From: Leptolyngbya iicbica LK
GTDB taxonomy: Bacteria; Cyanobacteriota; Cyanobacteriia; Phormidesmidales; Phormidesmidaceae
Direction: 5' to 3'
DNA length: 64,000 nt
Assembly: GCF_004212215.1 (NCBI RefSeq)
Contig: NZ_QVFV01000004.1
Span: 310,001-374,000, forward strand
Position numbers and translations under genes: made by a program. The notes beneath the pieces were generated by a model. That model ran no database searches. It was not told where the DNA came from and saw nothing but the letters and a program-made list of their open reading frames with translations. Positions 9,118 through 16,937 of this stretch are shown here, one piece after another. Position 1 is the stretch's first letter, and every line of letters begins with the position of its first letter.

Positions 9118-9714
9118 ATGGTTTCTACTGCTTGCCTGATGACCGATGTTACTGCTTCTGCTACTCATGCTTCACAGTCGCGCTACTTTTTAGCCCTGAT
9201 GCCGCCGCCAGACATTCAAGCCGCAGCCACGGCTCTGAAACACTACTTCCGCGAAAATTACCGCAGCCAAGCCGCGCTCAAATCGCCGCCCCACATCACC
9301 CTACAAGCGCCGTTTACCTGGCCGGATGAGGAGCGCGATCGCTTGTTTGCTACCTTGGCGGCCTTTCGTCCTTCGGCATTACCGATTCCGGTTCATTTAT
9401 CAGGGTTTGGAGCATTTCCGCCGCGAGTAATTTTTCTGGCCGTCCAGCCGACGCCAGCGCTCATGCAGTTACAGGCAGAGCTGAGTCAATATCTGGCCGC
9501 CACCCTCGACCTTGTGGATCGGCGATCGCGCGATCGGCCCTTTCGCCCCCACCTCACAGTGGCCTTTCGCGATTTGAAACCTGCCGCCTTTCGTCATGCT
9601 TGGCCGGAATTTGAGCAGCGGTCGGCGGATTATCGGTTTACCTCCAGCGCAATTACCCTCTTGCGTCACACAGGAAAGACATGGATCACCCTCAGAGACA
9701 TTGAAATGTCATAA
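9118..9714 (+). CDS. 2'-5' RNA ligase-like protein (2H phosphoesterase family)
   Basis: A 198-residue protein of the 2H phosphoesterase superfamily, identified by its two H-x-T motifs: PHITL near residue 60 and PHLTVAF near 141. In this fold the paired His-x-Thr motifs form the active site, acting on 2',3'-cyclic phosphate or 2'-5' RNA ends. The start may instead be the ATG at 9139 (MTDVTASATHAS), which removes seven weakly coding residues. The gene stands alone, divergent from smpB-yciI. Its substrate is unknown. Confidence 0.8.
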   Translation: MVSTACLMTDVTASATHASQSRYFLALMPPPDIQAAATALKHYFRENYRSQAALKSPPHITLQAPFTWPDEERDRLFATLAAFRPSALPIPVHLSGFGAFPPRVIFLAVQPTPALMQLQAELSQYLAATLDLVDRRSRDRPFRPHLTVAFRDLKPAAFRHAWPEFEQRSADYRFTSSAITLLRHTGKTWITLRDIEMS

Positions 9715-9866
9715 ATCTTGAAGTTGCGATCTGGCTCTCAATGTGCGTTCAAGCTTCAGGTAGATTTCCCCGATAATGATTGCTGACACAGCGTTTCTAG
9801 AGATGACGGCCTGACTTTAGGCACGGCAAGTGTGGGAACCTAACCTCACAATTTCGTAATGGTTCA

Positions 9867-9896
9867 TTGATACTTTCAAAAACGGTAACGTATAAT
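9867..9896 (+). promoter_or_regulatory. Sigma-70-type promoter of the DUF4278 gene
   Basis: A -35 hexamer TTGATA (9867-9872) and a perfect -10 TATAAT (9891-9896) are separated by 18 bp. Transcription would begin at about 9902-9904, ten or so bases before the riboswitch. This is the clearest promoter in the window. Confidence 0.8.
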
Positions 9897-9898
9897 AC
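9885..9898 (+). promoter_or_regulatory. NtcA-type box overlapping the -10 element
   Basis: GTA-N8-TAC (GTAACGTATAATAC) matches the consensus core for NtcA, the cyanobacterial nitrogen-control activator/repressor. It covers the whole TATAAT, whereas activated promoters carry the box near -41. Binding here would block RNA polymerase, so repression under nitrogen shortage is expected, as reported for the gif genes. The core alone is expected by chance about once per 4 kb, so its position is the main argument. Confidence 0.65.
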
Positions 9899-9912
9899 AG
9901 AAGTGAAGGATA

Positions 9913-9989
9913 AATCGTTCATCCTCTTGTTTCCATTCAGGAGATGAGGACGGAAGTAGGGGGCACCGGACTCCGAAGGAACGCGCCGA
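9913..9989 (+). ncRNA. Glutamine riboswitch (glnA RNA type)
   Basis: The leader contains, in order, ATCGTTCATCC (9914-9924), GACGGAAGTAGG (9949-9960) and CCGAAGGAACGCGCC (9973-9987). These match the conserved blocks I recall for the glnA RNA motif, the glutamine-I aptamer. CGTTC (9916-9920) pairs with GAACG (9979-9983) to close the three-way junction. A second arm runs from CATCCTC to GAGATGAG, and CGG/CCG (9967-9969/9973-9975) closes the third. A second hairpin (9993-10000 with 10011-10019) and the Shine-Dalgarno GGAGG (10021-10025) follow. CTCC at 9971-9974 could pair with that Shine-Dalgarno when ligand is absent, so glutamine would switch translation on; that mechanism is inference. Confidence 0.85.
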
Positions 9990-10031
9990 CAATACATTCC
10001 GGCTCATCATGGAACTGTATGGAGGCGACTC

Positions 10032-10481
10032 ATGAAACTGACTTATCGTGGTATTCAGTACGACTACAACCCACCTGTGGTGGAAATGAACAACACCGCT
10101 GAGGTTGGTAAATACCGTGGCGTTGATATTCGTTTTCGCTCGGTGAAAAAGAACCCAGTGCAGCAACCCACTTTAGATCTCGTCTATCGGGGTGTGGCTT
10201 ATCGCACGGGTGAAACTGCGGTTGAAACCACTCCTGTGGCTGCTCCGGTGGCAACGGTTGCCGATGCTCCTGCGACGTTGGCTGACCTCGAGCTCAAAGC
10301 TCGCACCCTATTGATGGGGCACCATCGCAACGTTAAGCGTCGTCAGCAAGCAATGATGACGCGCCTAGCGGCTGATGTCGGTCTCGAGGGTGATGTCAAC
10401 CAATACTGGAGCCGCATTCAGGGCAAGGTACATCCGAGCTTTTGGGCGACTTACGATCGCGGTGGCTCGGCAGCGAGTTAA
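10032..10481 (+). CDS. DUF4278 protein under glutamine-riboswitch control
   Basis: A 149-residue soluble protein. The first 60 residues hold the DUF4278 core, with three related pieces: KLTYRGIQYDY, GKYRGVDIRFR and LDLVYRGVAYRTG. A Val/Ala/Thr/Pro-rich linker (about 62-85) leads to a C-terminal basic helical part (LELKARTLLMGHHRNVKRRQQAMMTRL) and a conserved-looking VNQYWSRIQGKVHPSFWATYDRGG. The start has GGAGG six bases upstream. Its promoter carries an NtcA-type box and its leader a glutamine riboswitch, so it should be made when nitrogen is plentiful. From memory, the PII-interacting regulator PirA of Synechocystis is also a DUF4278 protein; whether this longer protein shares that role is inference. 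Confidence 0.85.
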   Translation: MKLTYRGIQYDYNPPVVEMNNTAEVGKYRGVDIRFRSVKKNPVQQPTLDLVYRGVAYRTGETAVETTPVAAPVATVADAPATLADLELKARTLLMGHHRNVKRRQQAMMTRLAADVGLEGDVNQYWSRIQGKVHPSFWATYDRGGSAAS

Positions 10482-10530
10482 GCGGTTAACCGCAAGTCAG
10501 TGACTAACTGGCAATTGAGTTGAGTCTGAA

Positions 10531-10552
10531 GGGGGCATTTGCCCCCTTTTTT
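10531..10552 (+). terminator. Rho-independent terminator after the DUF4278 gene
   Basis: GGGGGCA / TGCCCCC with a two-base loop, followed by a run of six T's, 50 bp after the stop codon at 10481. It also separates the unit from the convergent fibrillin gene. Confidence 0.85.
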
Positions 10553-10602
10553 GTTGGCATCGCTGGGAATGCTGGTGATGCGATAACCGCTAACCAAGAT
10601 CG

Positions 10603-11202
10603 CTAGACCTTGACCTTGCGCAAAACAAAGAGGCTCCCCTGGTTACCTCGACCAATGCGTAAATCATCGTCGAGATAGGTGACCTCTAGCCAGCCCGATT
10701 GGCGATCGCTATTGATCCGAAAATCAATGCCCTGCCAGAAGGGAAACTTGGCTTGTGCCTGCAATTTTTGAATGAACTGGTATGGATTCTCATAGCCGAG
10801 CAGCGTTTGCAGCCCAAAGACACCCCGCTCAAAGGCCACATTGACCCGCTTTTGGGACACCGCTTCAAACCTTGCCCCGACTGAGACCAAGCCGCTGAGT
10901 TGCGGCAGCCCCACCACCTCCGCAATATTGTAAATTCGCGCCTCGTCTATATAGATACATTGGTAAATTTGTCCCAACTTGTACAGGGGAAAGCGGTCAA
11001 TCCCCAGCAGTTCATCGCTGGTGGTGTAAAGCAAGCGCCAGATGCCGTTTAGTTGTGCGGTAGCGGTGAGCGGTTCAGGATGGGGAGTGCGGTCTTCGAG
11101 GGTTGCCGCCAGACTTTGAATGGCTTGCTGATCGGTGGGCGACGCTAACAGCCCCCGGTTCGTCGAGGCGATCGCTTCCAAGAGGTCAGTTTTGCCAAGC
11201 AT
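10603..11202 (-). CDS. PAP/fibrillin family protein
   Basis: A 199-residue plastid-lipid-associated (fibrillin) family protein, the cyanobacterial counterpart of plastoglobule proteins. The family's N-terminal block (LLEAIASTNRGLLASPTDQQAI) is followed by the lipocalin-like core starting LNGIWRLLYTTSDELLGI and closing with WLEVTYLDDDLRIGRGNQGSLFVLRK, where the terminal Asp-x-x-x-Arg-x-x-Arg-Gly pattern is typical. It is probably peripheral to thylakoids and tied to lipid or quinone handling under stress. No signal peptide is present. The gene converges with the DUF4278 unit. Confidence 0.88.
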   Translation of the reverse strand: MLGKTDLLEAIASTNRGLLASPTDQQAIQSLAATLEDRTPHPEPLTATAQLNGIWRLLYTTSDELLGIDRFPLYKLGQIYQCIYIDEARIYNIAEVVGLPQLSGLVSVGARFEAVSQKRVNVAFERGVFGLQTLLGYENPYQFIQKLQAQAKFPFWQGIDFRINSDRQSGWLEVTYLDDDLRIGRGNQGSLFVLRKVKV

Positions 11203-11275
11203 ATGCCAATGATGTGAGGATTGATTGCAGTGGCGATCGCCATCGCGAGCGCGTGTAAGGTTACGTGAGATTTAA

Positions 11276-11304
11276 TTGACAATCTCTCATTTGTCAGTTA
11301 TCAC
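11276..11304 (+). promoter_or_regulatory. Putative promoter of the DUF3134 gene
   Basis: TTGACA (11276-11281) and TATCAC (11299-11304) are spaced by 17 bp, about 150 bp upstream of the ATG at 11453. The -35 is perfect and the -10 is a partial match. A small TGACA/TGTCA inverted repeat sits within the promoter (11277-11281 and 11292-11296). Confidence 0.5.
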
Positions 11305-11452
11305 TCCGATGTTAGACTCATAGCTGGGCTAAAAAGCCGCGCGATGGCAACCCTCATTCAGGATATCAGTCGCGGATGATGCGGATTACGATCCTGCTGA
11401 TTGCCAGCGCCCACCTTCAACCAAAGCTTTGCTTTTTGGAACTCGATTTCTT

Positions 11453-11698
11453 ATGACATACAACCCGTCTCTACGCATTGTTCCCCGTGATCAAACTGCT
11501 GACGTTTTACCCACACAAAAAGAGCCGTCAATTTTGACCTGGCTCGAAGGCACCGGTCGCCTCAAGCCCCGTGAAGAGGTGGCGGTGGCTGATGATGAGG
11601 AAGAAGAAGAAGAAAGTGAAGAGATTGATGATCTCATGGGCGACTCAGGCAAAGGGTTCGACGATGACGACGACCTCAGCCTCGGGGATGACGATTAA
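11453..11698 (+). CDS. DUF3134 family protein
   Basis: A small acidic protein of 81 residues from the ATG at 11453. An upstream in-frame start at 11429 adds eight unlikely residues. The N-terminal half (YNPSLRIVPRDQTADVLP...EPSILTWLEGTGRLKPRE) is the conserved DUF3134 motif found in cyanobacteria. The C-terminal half is almost entirely Asp and Glu, including a run of seven acidic residues near position 45, and is probably disordered. The function is unknown. It stands alone, 320 bp before mraY. Confidence 0.8.
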   Translation: MTYNPSLRIVPRDQTADVLPTQKEPSILTWLEGTGRLKPREEVAVADDEEEEEESEEIDDLMGDSGKGFDDDDDLSLGDDD

Positions 11699-12022
11699 AT
11701 CGTTTTTCTACTTGAACTAAAGAGAAGTAGCGATTAAAGTATGCCCAACCTTTCAGCACTCAATATTCAGCCCCGTGCCGGAGTCAGATTGTTCAGCCGT
11801 TTGATGAATGCCGGGGCAAATGTTGAGAATCTTAGCGGTTGCTGAAAGGGGGCTCGACTCTTTGGAGATCGAAGACAGAAGACCGAAATTTCAATGATGG
11901 GCTGCTAATCTTAGTGGCGTTGGGGTTTGCCCCATTTGAGTGGTGAGTGAGCAATTCAGCAAGGCGACAGCCGTCAACGCTGAAACCGCGTGGTGTAGAG
12001 GCAGTGAGGAGCAGGATTCATT
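11699..12022. other. Intergenic region before mraY
   Basis: 324 bp with no convincing gene. A weak hairpin (CTACTT/AAGTAG) lies just after the DUF3134 stop near 11708-11730. I cannot place a promoter for mraY with confidence. Confidence 0.5.
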
Positions 12023-13123
12023 GTGGATGCAAAGTTTTTGACCAACAGACCCCTGGGGACATCCGTCCTGTCGGGAAAAATGCTGTTGGTTGTGATGACG
12101 GTAGGGGCGCTACTAACCAGCCTGTTTTTAGATGACGGAGCTAATCGATTAGGTCAGGTATCGTCTCTCACTGTGCCATTGGTCATCGCCTGGGGCGCGG
12201 CGACGATCGCAGGCTTTGGCCTGTTGCCCATTCTGCGGGCCTGGAAAACCGGACAGTTCATCCGTGAAGAAGGGCCGCAAGCCCACTTTAAGAAAGCGGG
12301 CACTCCCACCATGGGCGGCATTTTCTTTGTGCCTGTTGGGGTTTTCGTGGCGGTCTTGCTAACGGGGTTGTCTCCCACAGCTGTAGCAGTTGGGTTGCTG
12401 ACTTTGGCCTATGGCTTTGTGGGCTGGCTCGATGATTGGCAGGTGTTGCGCCGCAAATCTAACAAAGGTATCTCGCCCCGGATGAAGCTGGCGCTACTGA
12501 TTGGTTTCGCCACGGTATTTTGTCTGTGGGCGATGGTCACCCAACCGGGAGAACTCACGCGCATCGCATTGCCTTTGGGCTTCACTCTGCCGCTGGGCAT
12601 TCTCTTCTGGCCGCTGGCGGGCTTTGTGTTGGTCGCTGAGAGTAACGCGACCAATTTGACCGATGGTTTGGATGGCCTGCTGGCGGGGACGGCGGCGATC
12701 GCCTTGCTCGGCCTCGGTGCCCTGGTTGCGCCGACCCATCCCGATCTGATGATTTTCTGCGCGGCGATGAGCGGCGCTTGCCTGGGCTTTTTGGTTCACA
12801 ACCACAATCCGGCCAAGGTCTTCATGGGCGACACGGGCTCATTGGCCGTGGGGGGCGCGTTGGCTGCCGTGGGTATTTTGAGTGGCAACCTATTCGGTTT
12901 GCTGATTGTGACCTTGCTCTTCTTTGCCGAAACGCTGTCGGTCATCATTCAGGTGAGTTATTACAAGGCGACCAAAGGCCCTGATGGTAAAGGCAAGCGC
13001 TTTTTCCGCATGGCTCCTTTACACCACCACTTTGAACTGTCGGGTTGGTCAGAACTACAGGTGGTGGGCGTCTTTTATGCGGTCACGGCTGGTTTGGTCG
13101 CGATCGCCCTCCTTACTGCTTAA
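12023..13123 (+). CDS. mraY: Phospho-N-acetylmuramoyl-pentapeptide-transferase
   Basis: Integral membrane enzyme that moves phospho-MurNAc-pentapeptide from UDP to undecaprenyl phosphate, making lipid I for peptidoglycan. The protein is 366 residues with about ten membrane segments, normal for MraY. Family motifs are visible: HFKKAGTPTMGG near residue 91, the catalytic Asp-rich GFVGWLDDW near 133, NATNLTDGLDGLLAG near 210, NPAKVFMGDTGS near 263, and the C-terminal MAPLHHHFELSGWSE. The start is a GTG. It is not in a dcw cluster here, as in other cyanobacteria. The stop codon lies inside the first copy of a 15-bp direct repeat. Confidence 0.96.
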   Translation: MDAKFLTNRPLGTSVLSGKMLLVVMTVGALLTSLFLDDGANRLGQVSSLTVPLVIAWGAATIAGFGLLPILRAWKTGQFIREEGPQAHFKKAGTPTMGGIFFVPVGVFVAVLLTGLSPTAVAVGLLTLAYGFVGWLDDWQVLRRKSNKGISPRMKLALLIGFATVFCLWAMVTQPGELTRIALPLGFTLPLGILFWPLAGFVLVAESNATNLTDGLDGLLAGTAAIALLGLGALVAPTHPDLMIFCAAMSGACLGFLVHNHNPAKVFMGDTGSLAVGGALAAVGILSGNLFGLLIVTLLFFAETLSVIIQVSYYKATKGPDGKGKRFFRMAPLHHHFELSGWSELQVVGVFYAVTAGLVAIALLTA

Positions 13124-13155
13124 ATCCTTACTGCTTAAATCCTCACTGCCTAAAT
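13111..13155. repeat. Three tandem 15-bp repeats across the mraY stop
   Basis: CCTTACTGCTTAAAT occurs at 13111-13125 and 13126-13140, and a variant with two changes (CCTCACTGCCTAAAT) at 13141-13155. The mraY stop TAA (13121-13123) is in the first copy. It looks like slippage or duplication of the gene's own 3' end. Confidence 0.85.
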
Positions 13156-13177
13156 CATCCGAACACCATGGCATACT

Positions 13178-13218
13178 GCAAAAAGAGCAAGGAGTGTTAG
13201 CCTCCCTGCTCTTTTTGC
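13178..13218 (+). terminator. Rho-independent terminator after mraY
   Basis: GCAAAAAGAGCAAGGAG (13178-13194) pairs with CTCCCTGCTCTTTTTGC (13202-13218) around a seven-base loop with one internal mismatch. The A-run on one side and T-run on the other would let it work in both directions. Confidence 0.85.
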
Positions 13219-13247
13219 TTGTTGAACTGTTGGACTGCTGAACCCCG

Positions 13248-14879
13248 ATGCCTGAAAGCTTGCTGTCGCTGAATCAGTTTCGTGTCTCCTATCCCGGACA
13301 GTTAGCTTGGGCGGTGGATGATGTGTCGCTGAGCTTGGCACCGGGCGATATTTTGGGCCTGGTGGGCGAGTCGGGCTGCGGCAAAAGTACGTTGGGCCGT
13401 GCGGCGCTGCGACTCTTGCCCAAAGGCACGCGCATTGCGGGAGACGCCACGTTTGAAGGCCGTTCGATTCCGGCGATGTCGGCTCAAGAACTGCGCCATT
13501 TTCGGGGTGAGGCGGTATCGCTAGTCTTTCAGGATCCGATGACGCGGCTCGATCCGCTGATGACGATCGGAGATCACTGCTTGGAGACGCTGTTGGCCCA
13601 TGAGCCGACCTTGTCGAAAGCGGAGGCGAAAGCACGATCGCTGGCGGCCCTCGAAGCCGTTCACATTCCCGCCGATCGCTGGGGGCAGTATCCCCACGAA
13701 TTCAGTGGCGGTATGCGCCAACGGGTGGCGATCGCCCTTGCATTAGTCTTGAATCCCAAGCTGATTGTGGCTGACGAACCGACGACCAGTTTGGATGTCA
13801 CTGTTTCGGCGCAAATCTTGGATGAACTCACCCGGCTGTGCCGCGATCGCCACATGGGCCTGATCCTGATTTCCCATGATCTGGCACTCGTGGCGGCATA
13901 TTGCGATCGCGTTGCCGTCATGTACCAAGGCGAATTGGTCGAACTGGGCACCTCGCAGCAGGTGCTGCAGCAGCCTCAGCATGACTACACCAAGTCGCTG
14001 TTGCAATCGGCGCTAGATTTGCAGCAGGCCGCCATTCGCGATGTCGTCGAACAGACCGCAGCGCCCCTGCTCGAAGTGCAAAACTTGCAAAAACACTACA
14101 CCCTCTCCGCCAACCCACTGGCTCGCCTCTTAGGGGGGCAGTCGAATCAAGTGATCAAAGCGGTCGATGGGGTGTCCTTTGACCTGTATCACGGTGAGGT
14201 GTTTGGCCTGGTGGGTGAGTCGGGCTGTGGCAAGAGTACTCTCTCTCGCACGATTGTGCAGATTGTGCCCCCGACAGCGGGGCAAGTCAGACTATTGGGC
14301 AAAGACATCACCCAGTTATCGCGATCGCAGTTGCAAAAGCAGCGGCGCGATATGCAAATGGTGTTTCAAGATCCCCATGCTTGTCTGAACCCGATGATGA
14401 CCCTGGGGCAAGGCATTGGCGATCCCCTGCGCATTCATCAGCTGGGCACTGCCGCTGAAATTGACCAGCAAGTCCGCGCCATGATGGAACGGGTGGGGCT
14501 GACTCCGGTGGATGACTACATTGATCGCTATCCCGGCGATCTCTCCGGCGGACAGCAGCAGCGAGTCGCGATCGCCCGAGCCCTGATCACGCGCCCTAAA
14601 TTGGTGATTTGTGACGAGCCCGTCAGCATGTTAGATGCCAGCATTCAAGCTCAGGTGCTCTCCCTCATGCTGGAACTCAAGGACGAATTTGACCTGACCT
14701 ATCTTTTCATCACCCATGATCTGTGGGTGGCGCGGTATTTATGCGATCGCATTGCCGTGATGCAGGCAGGCAAAATTGTCGAAATGGGTTCCACGGAAAA
14801 GATCTTCAACCAGCCTGCGCATCCTTACACCCAAGAGTTGTTAGGAGCGGCACCTTTTTTAGCTGCCCAGTCTGCCTAG
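13248..14879 (+). CDS. Fused two-domain ABC transporter ATP-binding protein (DppD-DppF/YejF type)
   Basis: One 543-residue protein with two complete ABC ATPase domains, as in YejF or fused oligopeptide/dipeptide importers. Each domain has a Walker [10 protein letters not shown] (near residues 42 and 323), a signature ([11 protein letters not shown] near 155 and [11 protein letters not shown] near 433) and a Walker B ending in Asp-Glu (LIVADEP and LVICDEP). The extra C-terminal oligopeptide-type region ([12 protein letters not shown]) supports a peptide or nickel class. It energises uptake with permeases and a binding protein that are not in the window, so the gene is orphaned here. Both sites look competent. 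Confidence 0.9.
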   Translation: MPESLLSLNQFRVSYPGQLAWAVDDVSLSLAPGDILGLVGESGCGKSTLGRAALRLLPKGTRIAGDATFEGRSIPAMSAQELRHFRGEAVSLVFQDPMTRLDPLMTIGDHCLETLLAHEPTLSKAEAKARSLAALEAVHIPADRWGQYPHEFSGGMRQRVAIALALVLNPKLIVADEPTTSLDVTVSAQILDELTRLCRDRHMGLILISHDLALVAAYCDRVAVMYQGELVELGTSQQVLQQPQHDYTKSLLQSALDLQQAAIRDVVEQTAAPLLEVQNLQKHYTLSANPLARLLGGQSNQVIKAVDGVSFDLYHGEVFGLVGESGCGKSTLSRTIVQIVPPTAGQVRLLGKDITQLSRSQLQKQRRDMQMVFQDPHACLNPMMTLGQGIGDPLRIHQLGTAAEIDQQVRAMMERVGLTPVDDYIDRYPGDLSGGQQQRVAIARALITRPKLVICDEPVSMLDASIQAQVLSLMLELKDEFDLTYLFITHDLWVARYLCDRIAVMQAGKIVEMGSTEKIFNQPAHPYTQELLGAAPFLAAQSA

Positions 14880-14954
14880 CCCAGCGACAATAACCCAACT
14901 ATGCAGCAACTAACGTCGTCGGCAGAGCTAATCTCAACAGCCGAGATATCTGCC

Positions 14955-15434
14955 TTATTCAACGCAGCCGTTAATTTCACTAGCGCGTGAGTTCAAATAA
15001 TCTGCGCGAGACATCTCGATCTGGGCTTGCAGATCGATCGTGTCCAAGTCTGCTGCCGAACTGCTGCTATCTGCCCCTACTGCACTGGCTTCAGCTGCCT
15101 CTTCGTCAATCTCGCTGGTAGTCGCTAACTCATCCGTTGCGGCATTTTCCTCAACGGCAACCGTATCCGTCTCCATGCCTCCCTCAGTGGTCATCTCATC
15201 TGCTTCTGGCTCGGTTTCCAGAAAATCGAGGCCATTGTTGAGGTCGAGTTCTAGCTTGAAATTGGAGTCACTATTCGCAGGGCTGGATCTCACAAAGGAA
15301 GTATCCTCCTCGACCGCACTGCGGTTAAGGATTGAGTTGCTGCTGCGAATACACTGGGCCTGGGTGATTTCTGCTGAACCCGAGATTGCCCCGACGACCA
15401 TCAGTGCCGACCAGAAACCTAACCGAGTCATCAT
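14955..15434 (-). CDS. Exported acidic protein of unknown function
   Basis: A 159-residue protein with an N-terminal signal peptide (hydrophobic stretch LGFWSALMVVGAISGSA, likely cut after an Ala-x-Ala near residue 26). The mature part is rich in Glu, Asp, Ala, Thr and Ser and is probably disordered, with only two Cys (positions 28 and 157). The start is supported by a strong Shine-Dalgarno, AGGAGGAGG, shortly upstream. I recognise no family. Confidence 0.65.
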   Translation of the reverse strand: MMTRLGFWSALMVVGAISGSAEITQAQCIRSSNSILNRSAVEEDTSFVRSSPANSDSNFKLELDLNNGLDFLETEPEADEMTTEGGMETDTVAVEENAATDELATTSEIDEEAAEASAVGADSSSSAADLDTIDLQAQIEMSRADYLNSRASEINGCVE

Positions 15435-16088
15435 TCACCTCCTCCTAGAGACTAGTGATCATCTTGAGTTGCGATGCGTGCTGCTGTCAGGCGATCGCTG
15501 CCGCGAGCCGTTGTCAGTCGCCATGAGTAACTTAGCTGCTCCCTAATATTTCCATTGTGACGCCAAATACTAGGGGCTGTCATCAATTATCGATGCAATA
15601 CTCTTCCTGTAAGGATTCCAGCCCCTAGTTTATTCGGCGAGTGCGGGCGTGGAACTGCTGGTCTTTCAAGCTTTCTGGAATGAATTAATGACACGCCCTA
15701 GGCAAAGCACCTATCAACACATTTGAAATTATTGACTTCTATTCATGACTTGCCAAGAAAAGGCTCAATGTTGAATGCTTGTCTGTGTCCTCAAATGACT
15801 GCTGGTCAAGTTGTTTGTGGTGGTGTCGTCGATTTTGATCCCGATGACGCGATCGTTAGGCATCGCTAAGAGTTCAATCATGTCTAGCTTCCACGCAATT
15901 AATCCGGTAATTCTGTTTTATCGACCGAACCCTTGGAATGTTCAGGAGGGATTAGCGTACTCAGCAATGGGGTTTGAATTAAGTGTGGGTAGCCGAGAAG
16001 GCTGTTCAAGATTAGGGAAGACGCCTGCCCGACGAATCTTGTATTTAATAAAACCCTGAGTCCTGAGCTAGAGTGCTGTGCCGGTTAT
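15435..16088. other. Intergenic region with a transposon-like remnant
   Basis: About 650 bp between two leftward genes. It holds the inverted repeats described at 15570-15702; the rest shows no coding signal that I trust. The 82-codon frame at 15811-16059 has no recognisable features. Confidence 0.6.
15570..15702. mobile_element. Possible IS remnant or MITE with CTAG ends
   Basis: The left edge reads CTAGGGGCTGTCATCAATTA from 15570. The right edge, read on the other strand from 15702, gives CTAGGGCGTGTCATTAATTC, matching at most positions. In addition ACTAGGGGCTG (15569-15579) recurs exactly inverted at 15619-15629. CTAG at the edges would suit the short target duplications of IS5-like elements. 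No transposase frame remains in the 133 bp. The element family is an inference. Confidence 0.45.
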
Positions 16089-16781
16089 CTACGGACAGGT
16101 TGAGACCGGATTACTGCACTGTTCGCCCACCGCGAGCCAACCCGTCGTATCGGGCGCTTGCACCTGGAGCCAATTGCCGGAGCAGCTCAGCAGCGTCACT
16201 TCAGAATATTTAGGGATTTCAGCCACGACTGCGGCGCTGCCATCCGGCTCTGCATAAAGGGTCGTCGGGGCTTCTGGGTTGTTGATATTCAAGCTGGTGG
16301 TGCTGACGCCCAAAAGAGGCGCATAGACCCATCCGGGCTGCTGCAATTCCTGCTGCTCCGGACTCCAGGCTTCGTTGATTAAGAACCAGTCTCCTGTGGC
16401 TCCGACAATTGAGACCTGGATCGGCTCCGCTGTGGATAGGGTGTCCTGCGCCGCGTAATCACTACTGGGACCACCGCGCACATTCAAGCCAGCCGGGTCG
16501 GTATCCACGATAAAGGCGCTGGCAGAACAGGACTGAGCGGGTGTGGTGGCAACCGGGGGGGTGTCAGCATCACTGGGGCCAGTCTCATCGTTGCTTTCTG
16601 GTGTTGTGTCGAGCGTCGTTGGGGAAGATGCTGAGGAGTCTGTGGTGGGCTCTTCTGCGGTGTCATCGGTTGAGCTGGTCGTCTCGGGCTCTGTAGATGA
16701 CTGACACGCACTGGTGAGCAGCAGGCAACTGATCGCGATCGCACTACCACTCCGTCCGATTTTTCCCCATATCCCAGCCAT
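16089..16781 (-). CDS. SH3 domain-containing lipoprotein
   Basis: A 230-residue protein with a lipoprotein signal peptide: basic start, hydrophobic core, and lipobox LTSAC with the modifiable Cys at residue 26. A Ser/Thr/Glu/Asp/Pro-rich linker of about 60 residues follows. Two bacterial SH3-like segments then follow: ...DPAGLNVRGGPSSDY (near residue 97) and a second ending TLLSCSGNWLQVQAPDTTGWLAV. Such domains often bind peptidoglycan or mediate envelope contacts. It lies upstream of the acidic exported protein on the same strand, but 650 bp away. Confidence 0.8.
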   Translation of the reverse strand: MAGIWGKIGRSGSAIAISCLLLTSACQSSTEPETTSSTDDTAEEPTTDSSASSPTTLDTTPESNDETGPSDADTPPVATTPAQSCSASAFIVDTDPAGLNVRGGPSSDYAAQDTLSTAEPIQVSIVGATGDWFLINEAWSPEQQELQQPGWVYAPLLGVSTTSLNINNPEAPTTLYAEPDGSAAVVAEIPKYSEVTLLSCSGNWLQVQAPDTTGWLAVGEQCSNPVSTCP

Positions 16782-16937
16782 GCTTTTTGTTCCTCTAAGG
16801 GTGACGGTTTTTAAGTGAAGCAGACTTTGCGGTCAATGAGGGGCAAAGATGACACTTTTTTAAGGCGGGTGGGTGTCAGCCCTAATTGCCCAATCGAGGG
16901 ACTCGATTGACGTAAAACAGTGCTGTAAAGTGGTCAT

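Noticed and set aside
15811-16059. 82-codon plus-strand frame in the gap after the acidic exported protein gene
   Set aside because: No Shine-Dalgarno, no family pattern, and composition does not suggest coding.
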